Positions 45,080 to 54,070 of a stretch of 64,000 bases of DNA are shown here, one piece after another. The stretch spans positions 620,001-684,000 of the forward strand of contig NZ_CP082839.1 of assembly GCF_019930585.1 (NCBI RefSeq), read 5' to 3'. How positions within the stretch are numbered: position 1 is the first letter of the stretch; every line of letters starts with the position of its first letter. The DNA is from Sphingomonas nostoxanthinifaciens (lineage in GTDB: Bacteria > Pseudomonadota > Alphaproteobacteria > Sphingomonadales > Sphingomonadaceae). The position numbers and the translations under genes are program-made. Below the pieces are notes generated by a model. It made no database searches, was not told where the DNA came from, and saw only the letters and a program-made list of their open reading frames with translations.

Positions 45080-45976
45080 TCAGTGGCTGGTGTTCGCCGC
45101 CGGGTGGCGCATCCGGTCGACGATGTTGGCGCGCTGATTGGCCGCAGCGCGGTCAGGATTGGATTCGTACAGCCCCTGCAGGAAGGCGCGGTCCTCGCGC
45201 GTCAGCGACGGCACCTTGTCCTGCATCGCGCCGTCGGCATTGTAGAGCGACAGGATCGACGGCGCCCGGCCGAAATCCGCGCCCAGCTCGGGCCGGGCGA
45301 GCGCGACCATCGTCAGATAATCGGCGAGCTGGTCCCATGTCGCGCCGACGACCTTGTCCGGATCGACGATGATGAAGGCGAGCGTCGCGCTTTCGCGCGT
45401 GGTGAGCTGGATGCGCGATGCCATGTAGCCGATGCTGGAGGCATCGAAGCCCGAGCTGTCCGGCCCGGACGACGCCCCGGTGATGCTGGCGTGAAACCAG
45501 CGGACCGCGCGCGGCTCGAGCAATTGATGGATCTGCGAGGGCGGGGCGAGGCCGCCGCCGCCATAGCCGTTATAGCCGTGGACGCGGCCCAGCGCCGGAT
45601 GCTTCTTGACCAGCTTGCGCGTGAAATCGTCGGCATTGGGGATCGACACGATCACCACGTTGGGCTGGCAGCGTTTGTGATCCACCGGAATGTCGAGCTG
45701 TTCGGCGACCTGCTCGACGCGCCCGATCACGAAGCGGCCGTGCGGCACATCGAGGCCCATCGTCACGACGCAGATCGGCGTGTTCCAGCGCGCGAGCTGC
45801 TGCGACGTGCTGGACGGCTGGCTCAGCGTCTCGACGAAGCGCTTCGTCTCTTCCGGCAGCCGGCCCTTGACAGTGATCGACTGGTTGTCGGTGTCCGTCG
45901 GCGGCGGTGGCGGGGTCTGCGCGGCGGCGGGGGCCACGGCCAGCAGCATCGCGGCGAGGGCGGTCGATCCACGCAT
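45080..45976 (-). CDS. Secreted protein of unknown family, tandem paralogue 2
   Basis: A 298-residue protein with a good signal peptide (MRGSTALAAMLLAVAPAAAQ) and a Pro/Thr-rich start of the mature chain. It contains ITVKGRLPEETKRFVETL, ARWNTPICVVTMGLD, KKHPALGRVHGYNGYGG, RWFHASITG, KVVGATWDQLADYLTMVALA and LTREDRAFLQGLYESN. Two conserved cysteines (in PICV and in HKRCQPN) may form a disulphide. First gene of the tandem pair, divergent from dapB. The longer in-frame extension upstream would hide the signal peptide and is rejected. Function unknown. Confidence 0.75.
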   Translation of the reverse strand: MRGSTALAAMLLAVAPAAAQTPPPPPTDTDNQSITVKGRLPEETKRFVETLSQPSSTSQQLARWNTPICVVTMGLDVPHGRFVIGRVEQVAEQLDIPVDHKRCQPNVVIVSIPNADDFTRKLVKKHPALGRVHGYNGYGGGGLAPPSQIHQLLEPRAVRWFHASITGASSGPDSSGFDASSIGYMASRIQLTTRESATLAFIIVDPDKVVGATWDQLADYLTMVALARPELGADFGRAPSILSLYNADGAMQDKVPSLTREDRAFLQGLYESNPDRAAANQRANIVDRMRHPAANTSH

Positions 45977-46083
45977 GGCGGAACGATGTAAGAAGCGGTG
46001 GGGCCTGTCCAGCGATTTGGCGTCGCAATCGGCCGGGGATCGTGCGACGGGCGCCCGATGAGCAGCTTTTCGGAGGATCGACG

Positions 46084-46839
46084 GTGACGCTCGGCATCGG
46101 GATCGTCGGCGCACGCGGGCGCATGGGGCAGGCGATCGCGGCGCGCGCGGAAGCGCTCGGTGCGCAGGTCGTCGGCGGGATCGGCCGCGACGGCGCGTTC
46201 GCAGGCCCGTACGACGATGCCATGGCGCTGGCCGCCGCGTGCGACGTGTTGATCGATTTCTCGACGCCCGACGCTCTGCCCGGCTCGCTCGCCGCGGCGG
46301 TGGCGACGCGGACGCCGATCGTGATCGGCACCACAGGCCTCACCGAGAGCGATCATGCCCGCATCGACGCGGCAGCGGCCGATGTGGCGGTGCTGCAGAC
46401 CGCCAATACCTCGCTCGGCGTCAACCTGCTGCGCGCCTTGGTCGAGCAGGCGGCGGCGCGGCTGGGGGCCGACTGGGACATCGAGATCGTCGAGATGCAC
46501 CACCGCCACAAGAAGGACACGCCCTCGGGCACGGCCTTGCTGCTCGGCGCGTCGGCGGCGAAGGGGCGCGGCGGCACGCTGGCCGGGCTCAGCCGCTTCG
46601 ACCGGATGCAGGACGGGCCGCACGATCGCGAGGAGGGCGGCATCTATTACGCCTCGCTGCGCGGCGGATCGGTGGCGGGCGACCATCAGGTGATCCTCGC
46701 GACCGACGGCGAGCGGATCGAGCTCGGCCATCGCGCCGAAAATCGCAGCATCTTCGCCACCGGCGCGCTGCGCGCCGCGTTGTGGCTCGCCGGCCGCGCG
46801 CCCGGCCGCTACACGATGGGCGACATGCTCGGCTTCTGA
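46084..46839 (+). CDS. dapB: 4-Hydroxy-tetrahydrodipicolinate reductase
   Basis: NAD(P)H-dependent reductase of the lysine and diaminopimelate pathway. The 251-residue protein has the Rossmann GIVGARGRMGQAIAA motif, IGTTGLTE, and the catalytic EMHHRHKKDTPSGTALLLG. The GTG start is supported by GGAGG 7 bp upstream; in-frame sequence before it is out of family. nth follows after 8 bp. Confidence 0.96.
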   Translation: MTLGIGIVGARGRMGQAIAARAEALGAQVVGGIGRDGAFAGPYDDAMALAAACDVLIDFSTPDALPGSLAAAVATRTPIVIGTTGLTESDHARIDAAAADVAVLQTANTSLGVNLLRALVEQAAARLGADWDIEIVEMHHRHKKDTPSGTALLLGASAAKGRGGTLAGLSRFDRMQDGPHDREEGGIYYASLRGGSVAGDHQVILATDGERIELGHRAENRSIFATGALRAALWLAGRAPGRYTMGDMLGF

Positions 46840-46847
46840 CGCATCCG

Positions 46848-47516
46848 GTGAAGCGCGCCGACATCTTCGAATTCTACCGGCGGCTGGCCGAGGCCGATCC
46901 GTCGCCGCAGACCGAGCTTGCCTACGTCAATCCCTACACCTTGCTGGTGGCGGTCGCGCTGTCGGCGCAGGCGACAGACGTCGGCGTCAACAAGGCGACC
47001 CGTTTGCTGTTCGAAGAGGTGCAGACGCCCGCGGCGATGCTGGCGCTGGGCGAGGACGGGCTGAAGGCGCACATCAAGACGATCGGCCTGTTCAACACCA
47101 AGGCGAAGAACGTCATCGCCCTCTCGCGCATCCTGGTGGAGCAGCATGGCGGCGAGGTGCCGCGCGACCGCGCCGCGCTGGAAGCGCTGCCCGGCGTCGG
47201 GCGCAAGACCGCCAACGTCGTGCTCAACGTCGCGTTCGGCGAGGAGACGATCGCGGTCGACACCCATATCTTCCGCGTCGCCAACCGCACCGGCCTCGCG
47301 CCCGGCAAGAATGTCGTGGTGGTCGAGCAGGGGCTGGAGAAGGTGACGCCCAAGCCGTTCCGCTCGCACGCGCACCACTGGCTGATCCTGCACGGCCGCT
47401 ACGTCTGCAAGGCGCGCCGCCCCGAATGCTGGCGCTGCATCGAGGCGGATCTCTGCGCGTTCAGGCCGAAGACACCTGCGCCGGCGCAGAAATCGCCGGT
47501 CACCGATCGGGAATGA
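46848..47516 (+). CDS. nth: Endonuclease III
   Basis: Base-excision-repair DNA glycosylase/AP lyase for oxidised pyrimidines. The 222-residue protein shows the helix-hairpin-helix LEALPGVGRKTANVVLN with the catalytic Lys, the catalytic Asp in VDTHIFRVANR, and a C-terminal [4Fe-4S] site C-x6-C-x2-C-x5-C (CKARRPECWRCIEADLC). The GTG start at 46848 gives the usual length. It overlaps or abuts the next gene (stop within ATGAGG). Confidence 0.96.
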   Translation: MKRADIFEFYRRLAEADPSPQTELAYVNPYTLLVAVALSAQATDVGVNKATRLLFEEVQTPAAMLALGEDGLKAHIKTIGLFNTKAKNVIALSRILVEQHGGEVPRDRAALEALPGVGRKTANVVLNVAFGEETIAVDTHIFRVANRTGLAPGKNVVVVEQGLEKVTPKPFRSHAHHWLILHGRYVCKARRPECWRCIEADLCAFRPKTPAPAQKSPVTDRE

Positions 47517-47524
47517 GGCCTGCC

Positions 47525-47902
47525 ATGTCGCGCCGCTTCGTCATCACGCTCGCATTGCTCGCCACGGCGGCGGGGGCAGCGCCTCCGAAGGCGCCGCCGG
47601 CGGCCACCCCCATCGGCGCGGCGGTGAATTGCGTGCCGATCACCTCGATCCGCGAGACGCGCGTGCGGGACGATCGCACGATCGATTTCGTGATGAACGG
47701 CCGCACGGTCTATCGCAACACCCTGCCCAACAGCTGCCCCGAGCTCGGCTTCGAGCAGGCGTTCGCCTACGAGACGTCGCTCAGCCAGCTCTGCTCGGTC
47801 GACCTCATCACCGTGCTTCATCACGGCGGCCCGCCGATGCGCGGCGCGAGCTGCGGCCTCGGCACGTTCCAGCCGGTGACGCTCGCCGATCCGCGCCGTT
47901 GA
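47525..47902 (+). CDS. Small exported protein, DUF6491-like
   Basis: A 125-residue protein with a signal peptide ([16 protein letters not shown]) and a Pro/Ala linker. The mature part has a regular cysteine pattern: [32 protein letters not shown] and ASCGLGTF, probably two disulphides. The pattern resembles a small exported family in Caulobacterales and Sphingomonadales that I believe is DUF6491, of unknown function. An ATG at 47513 overlapping the nth stop is an alternative start; 47525 is preferred because GAGG precedes it and the signal peptide begins there. Confidence 0.68.
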   Translation: MSRRFVITLALLATAAGAAPPKAPPAATPIGAAVNCVPITSIRETRVRDDRTIDFVMNGRTVYRNTLPNSCPELGFEQAFAYETSLSQLCSVDLITVLHHGGPPMRGASCGLGTFQPVTLADPRR

Positions 47903-47955
47903 TTTGCGGGGTGGCGGCGGCCGCCCGGCTTTGCTAAGCGCCGGCTCCGGCCCAA

Positions 47956-48032
<77 letters not shown>

Positions 48033-48092
48033 TTTCCCAACCGACTGAAAATGCGTGCGTTCGCATGCGGTGTCGTTTGGCGCACTGCGTTC

Positions 48093-48121
48093 TTGATTTG
48101 TTCTGTTTTCTGTGGTACAAG
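48093..48121 (+). promoter_or_regulatory. Putative promoter of the toxin-immunity operon
   Basis: TTGATT (48093-48098), a T-rich 17-bp spacer, and TACAAG (48116-48121). It lies 26 bp before the proposed GTG start at 48148 and is markedly AT-richer than the surroundings. Confidence 0.5.
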
Positions 48122-48147
48122 CCGCGCGAACATTCGGGGAGGTGCGC

Positions 48148-48945
48148 GTGGAGCTGATTGCAGCGTCTGGCCGTCAACGTATTCCGAAGGCCTGGTTCGG
48201 CACATATCTGCGAACGGGCGCGACGCCGTGGGAGAAAGTAGCGGACGGGATCGAGCTCAAGTTCAACCCCTGGCACGATCCGAAGAACGGGCGGTTCACG
48301 TCGGCGGGGCCGGGCACCTGGGATGGCGGCGGCTTTACCGGCGGGGGCGGCGGCTCCACGGGCGGCGGCGGTGCGACGGGAAGCTGGACCCTGTCGGCGC
48401 CCAAGAAGGCGCGAAGTTCGACACAGGCGAAGCAGCCGGCGCCGCAGCAGGCGCTTGCGCTCGTTCAAGCCGCGGCGGCGGTGTCGGCCGCAGAGCAGGC
48501 GCAAACTCGGGCGCAAGAGCATGTCATCGTGCGCAACGGATATTCGTATCACTTCAGCGCCGACGGCCGGATGATTCTGGTCGACGGAAAGTTGACGTTC
48601 GCACCGGGCCAACGGTCGCGCAGCGCGCAGGCCAGTGCGGGCGGCAGCGACCGTCTGCCGACCGACGATGGCGGCCACTACATTGCGGTTCGCTTCAACG
48701 GGCCGAGCGATACGTTCAACCACTTCGCCCAGGACGCGAACTTCAATCGCGGTGGCTATCGCGTACTGGAGAGTGAGTGGGCAAAGGATATCAAGCAAGG
48801 CAAGCAGGTGTATGTCGCGATAGTTCCTGTTTACATGGGATCATCCAAGCGCCCGAGAACCCTTGCGGTTGAATCTGTCGTCGACGGCGTAGCTAGCCTG
48901 CGCTTGTTCCAGAACAGTTCAAAAGGAAAATCTCATGGAAAGTGA
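48148..48945 (+). CDS. DNA/RNA non-specific endonuclease toxin (Endonuclease NS_2 type)
   Basis: A 265-residue protein with a modular toxin layout. Residues 39-51 hold an [13 protein letters not shown] motif, about 59-80 a Gly-rich linker, about 90-125 an Ala/Gln helix, and about 165-256 an NS_2-type nuclease with DDGGH (His177 as likely general base), ANFNRGGY (Asn198, Asn200), an E-W pair in LESEWAKDI and [11 protein letters not shown]. No Sec signal is present, so the export route is unknown. The GTG at 48148 has GGGGAGG 5 bp upstream; an upstream GTG (48112) lies inside the promoter. The start of the next gene overlaps its end by 11 bp. A cell-damaging nuclease role is inferred from the domain and partner. 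Confidence 0.8.
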   Translation: MELIAASGRQRIPKAWFGTYLRTGATPWEKVADGIELKFNPWHDPKNGRFTSAGPGTWDGGGFTGGGGGSTGGGGATGSWTLSAPKKARSSTQAKQPAPQQALALVQAAAAVSAAEQAQTRAQEHVIVRNGYSYHFSADGRMILVDGKLTFAPGQRSRSAQASAGGSDRLPTDDGGHYIAVRFNGPSDTFNHFAQDANFNRGGYRVLESEWAKDIKQGKQVYVAIVPVYMGSSKRPRTLAVESVVDGVASLRLFQNSSKGKSHGK

Positions 48946-49333
48946 GGTGGGAACGCTTCTGAACGAAGTAGGTAATGTCCTCGCGCAAGATGCGGACTAC
49001 CCGCTTGACGGTACATTTCTGTACGTCGAAGCCGATTGGGGCTGGGTCGATATGATGATCTTCAAGGATCTCGGCGACCACCTTTTGGCGCGGTGGCCGA
49101 TGAACGGATTGGCTGACGTTTTAGCCGAATTGTGGGAGGCGGAGGTTCCGGCCAAGCGCTGGTCATCGATGCAATATCGTATCGAGGGCGGCGCGTTTTC
49201 GGCTTCGTTCACGCATGGTCAACTTGATCCCGAAGAATCGACACTGGATCGCCGCCACCGCATCCTGCAGCAGCGTTACGGGAACAAGAGGGTCGATTAT
49301 CCGCCCCTTAGGCGTCGAGGCCCGGACGCATAG
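48935..49333 (+). CDS. YezG-like (DUF600) immunity protein
   Basis: A 132-residue acidic cytoplasmic protein without signal peptide. TFLYVEADWGWVDMMIF, the central WPMNGLADVLAELWEAE, the GGAFSASFTHGQ strand and the final RRHRILQQRYG follow the pattern of YezG, which protects Bacillus from the YeeF nuclease toxin of the same NS_2 class. It overlaps the toxin gene by 11 bp with AAGGAAA 6 bp before the ATG, which ensures coupled synthesis. Bases 48901-49080 are about 51% G+C against well over 60% in flanking genes, suggesting horizontal origin. Confidence 0.72.
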   Translation: MESEVGTLLNEVGNVLAQDADYPLDGTFLYVEADWGWVDMMIFKDLGDHLLARWPMNGLADVLAELWEAEVPAKRWSSMQYRIEGGAFSASFTHGQLDPEESTLDRRHRILQQRYGNKRVDYPPLRRRGPDA

Positions 49334-49376
49334 TTGATCCGTCGCACTCCGCTGACGTCGCGCTACTACATGGCAC

Positions 49377-49402
49377 GGGTCGTCCGAAACGACCCTTTGT
49401 TC
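49377..49402 (+). terminator. Terminator of the toxin-immunity operon
   Basis: GGGTCGT (49377-49383) pairs with ACGACCC (49389-49395) across a CCGAA loop and is followed by TTTGTTC. It lies 43 bp after the immunity stop. Confidence 0.6.
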
Positions 49403-49462
49403 GACCCGCGGAACGAACTGCCTCGTCCGGTCTTGTGGCTGTGAACCGGCGTGGAGATCATC

Positions 49463-49741
49463 ATGCATACGACCGTCTACGGCGAAAGCTTTCTCATCGC
49501 TCTTCTGATCTGGATCGTCATCGGCGCGATCATCGGCTGGCTCGCGGGGCTGCTGGTGCAGGGCGGCGGCTTCGGCTTCGTGGTCGATGCGCTGATCGGC
49601 ATCCTCGGCTCGGTGGTGGCCGGGTGGCTGTTCCCGCAGCTCGGCATCTCGCTCGGCGGCGGCCTGCTCGGCTCGATCCTCGCCTCGGTGATCGGCGCGG
49701 TGATCGTCGCGGTCGTGGTGCGATTGTTGCGCAGGGTATAA
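49463..49741 (+). CDS. GlsB/YeaQ/YmgE-family stress-response membrane protein
   Basis: A 92-residue inner-membrane protein with three hydrophobic segments and Gly-rich helix contacts (IWIVIGAIIGWLAGLLV, ALIGILGSVVAGWLFP, LLGSILASVIGAVIVAVVV). It belongs to the transglycosylase-associated/YeaQ family, often induced by general stress; biochemical role unknown. The ATG at 49463 is chosen because GGAG lies 6 bp upstream; a GTG four codons earlier overlaps that site. Confidence 0.88.
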   Translation: MHTTVYGESFLIALLIWIVIGAIIGWLAGLLVQGGGFGFVVDALIGILGSVVAGWLFPQLGISLGGGLLGSILASVIGAVIVAVVVRLLRRV

Positions 49742-49775
49742 CCACCGCCCGCGGCGCGCGTGCCTTGCGGGTGGG

Positions 49776-52289
49776 GTGGGCGCGCCATACCTGATGCAGG
49801 TGTCAGCACCCATCCGCTCCAGCCTTGCGCCCGACATTGACGGGATGCCGGGCATGAGCGGGACGGACGACCTCGCGGCGGAGGGCGCGGGTCTGCCCCC
49901 AGCCATCGCCGGCTGGTTCGCCACGCGCGGCTGGGCGCCGCGGCGCTACCAGATGGAGATGCTGGAGGCGGCGCGCGCGGGCGAACATGCGCTGCTGGTC
50001 GCGCCGACCGGGGCGGGCAAGACGCTGGCGGGATTCCTGCCGAGCCTTGTCGAACTCGCGCAGGATCCGTCGGCCGGGCTGCACACGCTCTACGTCTCGC
50101 CGCTCAAGGCGCTGGCGATCGACATCCGCCGCAACCTTGTCGACCCGATCGAGGAGATGGGGCTGCCGATCACGGTCGAGACGCGCACCGGCGACACGCC
50201 GTCGGACCGCAAGGCGCGCCAGCGGGTCAAGCCGCCGCACATGCTGCTGACCACGCCCGAATCGCTGAGCCTGCTGCTCAGCCACCCCGACAGCACGACG
50301 TTGTTCGCCGGGCTGCGCACGATCGTGATCGACGAGGTGCACGCCTTCGCCACCGGCAAGCGCGGCGATCTGCTCGCGCTCTGCATGGCGCGGCTGCAGC
50401 GGCTGGCACCGGCTTTGCGCCGCGTCGCCTTGTCGGCGACGGTGGCCGAGCCCGACGATTATCGCGCATGGCTGGCGCCCGCGGGCGATATCGATGCGGT
50501 GCGGCTGGTGAAGGGCGATCGGGGCGCGCGGGCGAATATCGGTATCCTGCTGCCCGAGGATCGCGTGCCGTGGTCGGGCCATTCGGGGCGCTACGCCGCG
50601 CAGCAGGTGATGGCGGAGATCGAGACCCACCGCACCACGATCATCTTCTGCAACACGCGCAGCCTTGCCGAGCTGATCTTCCAGGATCTGTGGACGGTCA
50701 ATGCGATGACGCTGCCGATCGGCATCCATCACGGCTCGCTGTCGGTCGAGGCGCGGCGCAAGGTGGAGGCGGCGATGGCGGCGGGGCGGCTGCGCGCGAT
50801 CGTCGCCACCGCCAGCCTCGATCTGGGCGTCGACTGGGGCGACGTCGATCTGGTCATCCAGATGGGCGCACCGAAGGGATCGTCGCGGCTGATCCAGCGC
50901 ATCGGCCGCTCGAATCACCGGCTCGACGAGCCGAGCGAGGCGGTGGTCGTGCCGGGCAACCGCTTCGAATATCTCGAGGCGCGCGCGGCGCTCGACGCGA
51001 TCGACGAGAATGAGCTGGATCGCGACGTCTTCCGCCGCGGCACGCTCGACGTGCTGGCGCAGCATGTGATGGCATGCGCCTGCGCCGCGCCCTTCACGGA
51101 AGAGGCGATGCTCGCCGAATTGCGCGAGGCGTTGCCCTACAGCGCGCTGAAGGCCGAGCTGTTCGCGCAGGTGCTCGATTTCATCGCCACCGGCGGCTAC
51201 GCGCTGAAGGCCTATGATCGCTTCCGCCGGCTGACGCGCGATCCCGACGGGACGTGGCGGGTGAGCCATCCGCGCTTCGTCGCACAGCACCGGCTGAATG
51301 CGGGCATCATCGTCGAGGCGACGATGCTCAACGTGCGCTTCCGGAACGGCCGCAGCCTGGGCAAGGTCGAGGAGGGGTTCGCCGCCACGTTGCGCCCCGG
51401 CGATACCTTCTTCTTCGCCGGCCTGTCGGTCGAGGTGACCGGGCAGGAGGCGGAGGATCTGTACGTCCGCGCGACCAGCCGGCCGGCGCGCATCCCCACT
51501 TATGGCGGCGCGCGCATGCCGATCTCGACCAATCTGGCGGATCGCGTGCGGCGCTTCTTCGCGACGCCGGCGGAATGGTTGCGCTTCCCCGACGACGTGC
51601 GCGACTGGCTGGAGATGCAGGGCCGCCGCTCGGTGCTGCCGCGCCCCGGCCAGTTGCTGGTCGAGACGTTCCCGCGCGAGGGGCGGCATTACATGGTCGT
51701 CTACGGCTTCGAGGGGTGGAATGCGCACCAGTCGCTCGGCCTGCTCGTCACGCGACGGATGGAGACAGCGGGGCTGAAGCCGATCGGCTTCGTCGCGTCG
51801 GATTATGCCATCGCCACCTACAGCCTCGAGCCGGTCACCGATCCCGCCGCATTGTTCGACAAGGATATCCTGGAGGACGAGTTCGTCGAGTGGGTCGAGG
51901 CGTCGAGCCTGCTCAAGCGCGCCTTCCGCGAGGTGGCGGTGATCGGCGGGCTGGTCGAACGCCATCATCCCGGCAAGCGCAAGACCGGGCGGCAGGTGAC
52001 CTTCTCGACCGACCTGATCTACGACGTGCTGCGCCGGCACGAGCCCGATCACCTGCTGCTGCGCGCGGCGTGGGACGATGCGCGCGCGCGCATGACCGAT
52101 GTCGGCCGGCTGGCCGATCTGCTCGATCGCGCGGCTGGGACGATGCTGCACGTGCCGCTGGAGCGGGTGTCGCCGCTGGCGGTGCCGGTGCTGGTGCTGA
52201 TCGGGCGCGAGCGGGTGACGCAAGGGACGACCGACGATGCGCTGCTGATCGAGGCCGAGGCGCTCGCGGCGGAGGCGATGGCGGAATAA
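49776..52289 (+). CDS. Lhr-type ligase-associated DEXH-box DNA helicase
   Basis: An up-to-837-residue SF2 helicase of the Lhr branch linked to ligase-associated DNA damage response. Motif I APTGAGKTLAGFLP, Ia YVSPLKAL, II DEVH, III SATVAE, then the second RecA domain (IIFCNTRSLAELIF, ATASLDLGVDWG, motif VI QRIGRSNHR), a winged helix, and the Lhr beta-barrel/helical C-terminus. The usual partner genes (ATP-dependent ligase, MPP nuclease) are not adjacent here. The start is unsettled: GTG 49776, or ATGs at 49797, 49845 or 49854, since homologous sequence begins only near LPPAIAGWFATRGW. Confidence 0.9.
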   Translation: MGAPYLMQVSAPIRSSLAPDIDGMPGMSGTDDLAAEGAGLPPAIAGWFATRGWAPRRYQMEMLEAARAGEHALLVAPTGAGKTLAGFLPSLVELAQDPSAGLHTLYVSPLKALAIDIRRNLVDPIEEMGLPITVETRTGDTPSDRKARQRVKPPHMLLTTPESLSLLLSHPDSTTLFAGLRTIVIDEVHAFATGKRGDLLALCMARLQRLAPALRRVALSATVAEPDDYRAWLAPAGDIDAVRLVKGDRGARANIGILLPEDRVPWSGHSGRYAAQQVMAEIETHRTTIIFCNTRSLAELIFQDLWTVNAMTLPIGIHHGSLSVEARRKVEAAMAAGRLRAIVATASLDLGVDWGDVDLVIQMGAPKGSSRLIQRIGRSNHRLDEPSEAVVVPGNRFEYLEARAALDAIDENELDRDVFRRGTLDVLAQHVMACACAAPFTEEAMLAELREALPYSALKAELFAQVLDFIATGGYALKAYDRFRRLTRDPDGTWRVSHPRFVAQHRLNAGIIVEATMLNVRFRNGRSLGKVEEGFAATLRPGDTFFFAGLSVEVTGQEAEDLYVRATSRPARIPTYGGARMPISTNLADRVRRFFATPAEWLRFPDDVRDWLEMQGRRSVLPRPGQLLVETFPREGRHYMVVYGFEGWNAHQSLGLLVTRRMETAGLKPIGFVASDYAIATYSLEPVTDPAALFDKDILEDEFVEWVEASSLLKRAFREVAVIGGLVERHHPGKRKTGRQVTFSTDLIYDVLRRHEPDHLLLRAAWDDARARMTDVGRLADLLDRAAGTMLHVPLERVSPLAVPVLVLIGRERVTQGTTDDALLIEAEALAAEAMAE

Positions 52290-52363
52290 GTCTGCCGATT
52301 CCGTTATCTAGCTGTGCATCGGCGGCAGTGGCAGCGTCTTCCTGATACGGAGTTGGCGGGGAT

Positions 52364-52534
52364 ATGGTGGACGACAGCGACGATGTGATCGCCGGCTTGA
52401 GCGAAACGCCGCGCGTCGGCCGGATGCGCCTGTTCTACGATGCGCATCCGATCGAGCGGCTGTTCTGGCTGGCGCTGGCCGTGGCGCTGCTGGGGTTGTG
52501 CGCCACCATCTTCCTCTACGCCGAGCCGTTTTAA
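52364..52534 (+). CDS. Small single-pass membrane protein, 56 residues
   Basis: Encodes a 56-residue protein with an acidic N-terminus (MVDDSDDVIAGLSE), an amphipathic middle (MRLFYDAHPIERL) and one C-terminal membrane helix (FWLALAVALLGLCATIFLYA). GGCGGGGAT precedes the ATG. Codon usage matches neighbouring genes and the frame is free of rare codons. I do not recognise a family; translation itself is not proven. Confidence 0.5.
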   Translation: MVDDSDDVIAGLSETPRVGRMRLFYDAHPIERLFWLALAVALLGLCATIFLYAEPF

Positions 52535-52677
52535 GGTAGCGTCGCTTTTCCGCCCGTATCGCGCCGTTCTGCGCGAGATCGGGCGACACGATCGGGGCGG
52601 TCGCGTGGTATCCACCGGCCGCCTGTCCGATGATGCTTGCCGCGCGGCCGTCGCTGCGCGATATGCGGGGGGCCGCG

Positions 52678-53970
52678 ATGTCGCACGTCCTCACCCCGTT
52701 CCCTTGGATCGACCTCGCCATCATCCTCGCTTTGATGCTGGTGAACGGCGTCTTCGCGATGTCGGAGCTGTCGATCGTGTCGTCACGCAAGCCGCGCCTC
52801 GAGGCGATGGCACGGCGTGGCTATCGCGGTGCGCGGGTCGCGCTCGATCTCGCCGCCGATCCGGGCAAGTTCCTGTCGACGGTGCAGACCGGCATCACCC
52901 TGATCGGGGTGCTGGCGGGTGCTTTCTCGGGCGCGAGCCTCGGCGGCCCGGTGGGCGAACGGCTGGAGCTGGCCGGCCTGTCGCACGAATCGGCGGCGCG
53001 CTGGGGCTTCGGCCTCGTCATCGTACTCACCACCTATTTCAGCCTGATCGTCGGCGAGCTGGTGCCCAAGCAGGTGGCCTTGCGCTCGCCCGAGCCGATC
53101 GCGGCGGCGATGGCGCGGCCGATGCAGTGGCTGGCGCGCAGTGCCGCGCCGGTCGTGTGGCTGCTCGATCGATCGAGCGCCTTGTTCTTCCGGCTGCTCG
53201 GCCTGAGCCGCGCCTCCGAGAACCATGTCACCGCCGAGGAACTGCACCTCGTCGTCGCCGAGGCATCGACCGCCGGCGTGATCGAGGAGAATGAGCGCGC
53301 GATCATATCGGGCGTGGTGCGGCTGGCCGACCGGCCGGTGCGCGAGGTGATGACGCCGCGCACGCGGGTCGAGTGGATCGATCTCGACGACGAGCAGCCT
53401 TTGCCGGCCTCGCTGCCGCACAGCCGGATGCCGGTGGGGCGGGGCTCGGTCGACGAGCTGGTCGGCATCGTCCAGGCGCGCGACCTGCTCGATCGCTGCA
53501 TGGCGGGCCTGCCGCTCGATCTGGAGACGGCGATGCGGCCGGTGCCGGTGGTGCCCGATCACATGGACGCGATGAACGCGCTGCAGGTGCTGCGCGAGGC
53601 GGACGTGCCGGTCGCGTTCGTGCTCGACGAATATGGCCATTTCGAAGGGCTGGTGACCCCGGTCGACCTGCTCGCCGCGATCGCCGGCGCGTTCGCGTCG
53701 GATCAGGATGCCGACGAAGAACCGCCGCTGATCGAGCGCGCCGACGGCAGCTGGCTGGTGTCGGGCTCGCTATCGGCCGATCGGCTGGCCGAGCGGCTGG
53801 GCATCGCGCTGCCCGACGACCGCGATTACGCGACCGTCGCCGGCTTCGCGCTGTCGGTGCTGAAGCATCTGCCCGCCGAGGGCGAGTTGTTCGAGCATGA
53901 CGGCTGGCGCTTCGAGATCGTCGACATGGACGGCCGCAAGATCGACAAGCTGATCGCCGCGCGCGATTGA
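52678..53970 (+). CDS. CNNM/CorC-family membrane protein (hemolysin-like)
   Basis: A 430-residue protein of the YtfL/TlyC group. An N-terminal CNNM (DUF21) domain with about four membrane segments (IDLAIILALMLVNGVFAMSELSI, then GITLIGVLAGAFSGASLGG and IVGELVPKQVALRSPE), a CBS pair (VREVMTPRTRVEWID; VLDEYGHFEGLVTPVDLL) and a C-terminal CorC_HlyC domain. Related proteins act in Mg2+/Co2+ homeostasis; haemolysin in the old name is historical. The start at 52678 is favoured by a purine-rich GGGGGG just upstream; ATG 52630 would add 16 residues. Confidence 0.88.
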   Translation: MSHVLTPFPWIDLAIILALMLVNGVFAMSELSIVSSRKPRLEAMARRGYRGARVALDLAADPGKFLSTVQTGITLIGVLAGAFSGASLGGPVGERLELAGLSHESAARWGFGLVIVLTTYFSLIVGELVPKQVALRSPEPIAAAMARPMQWLARSAAPVVWLLDRSSALFFRLLGLSRASENHVTAEELHLVVAEASTAGVIEENERAIISGVVRLADRPVREVMTPRTRVEWIDLDDEQPLPASLPHSRMPVGRGSVDELVGIVQARDLLDRCMAGLPLDLETAMRPVPVVPDHMDAMNALQVLREADVPVAFVLDEYGHFEGLVTPVDLLAAIAGAFASDQDADEEPPLIERADGSWLVSGSLSADRLAERLGIALPDDRDYATVAGFALSVLKHLPAEGELFEHDGWRFEIVDMDGRKIDKLIAARD

Positions 53971-53980
53971 GCGTCCCTCA

Positions 53981-54062
53981 CCGTGCTCCTGCGGAGGCAG
54001 GAGCCCAGAGCTTCACAGGACATCGCTGGCAACCCTGGGCTCCTGCTTCCGCAGGAGCACGG
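53981..54062. repeat. Bipartite palindromic intergenic repeat, copy F
   Basis: 27-bp inverted arms (53981-54007 and 54036-54062) with one mismatch. Each arm folds alone as GCTCCTGC-4 nt-GCAGGAGC, loops GGAG and TTCC. Stem sequence as in copy E. It separates two convergent genes. Confidence 0.85.
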
Positions 54063-54070
54063 ATAACGGA

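Noticed and set aside
48112..48147. An upstream GTG start for the nuclease toxin
   Set aside because: It lies within the predicted promoter before the transcription start and lacks a ribosome-binding site; GTG 48148 has GGGGAGG at good spacing.
48033..49462. A mobile island with attachment-site repeats bounded by tRNA-Arg
   Set aside because: I looked for a second copy of the tRNA 3' end and for an integrase downstream and saw neither, so only a compact cassette is claimed.
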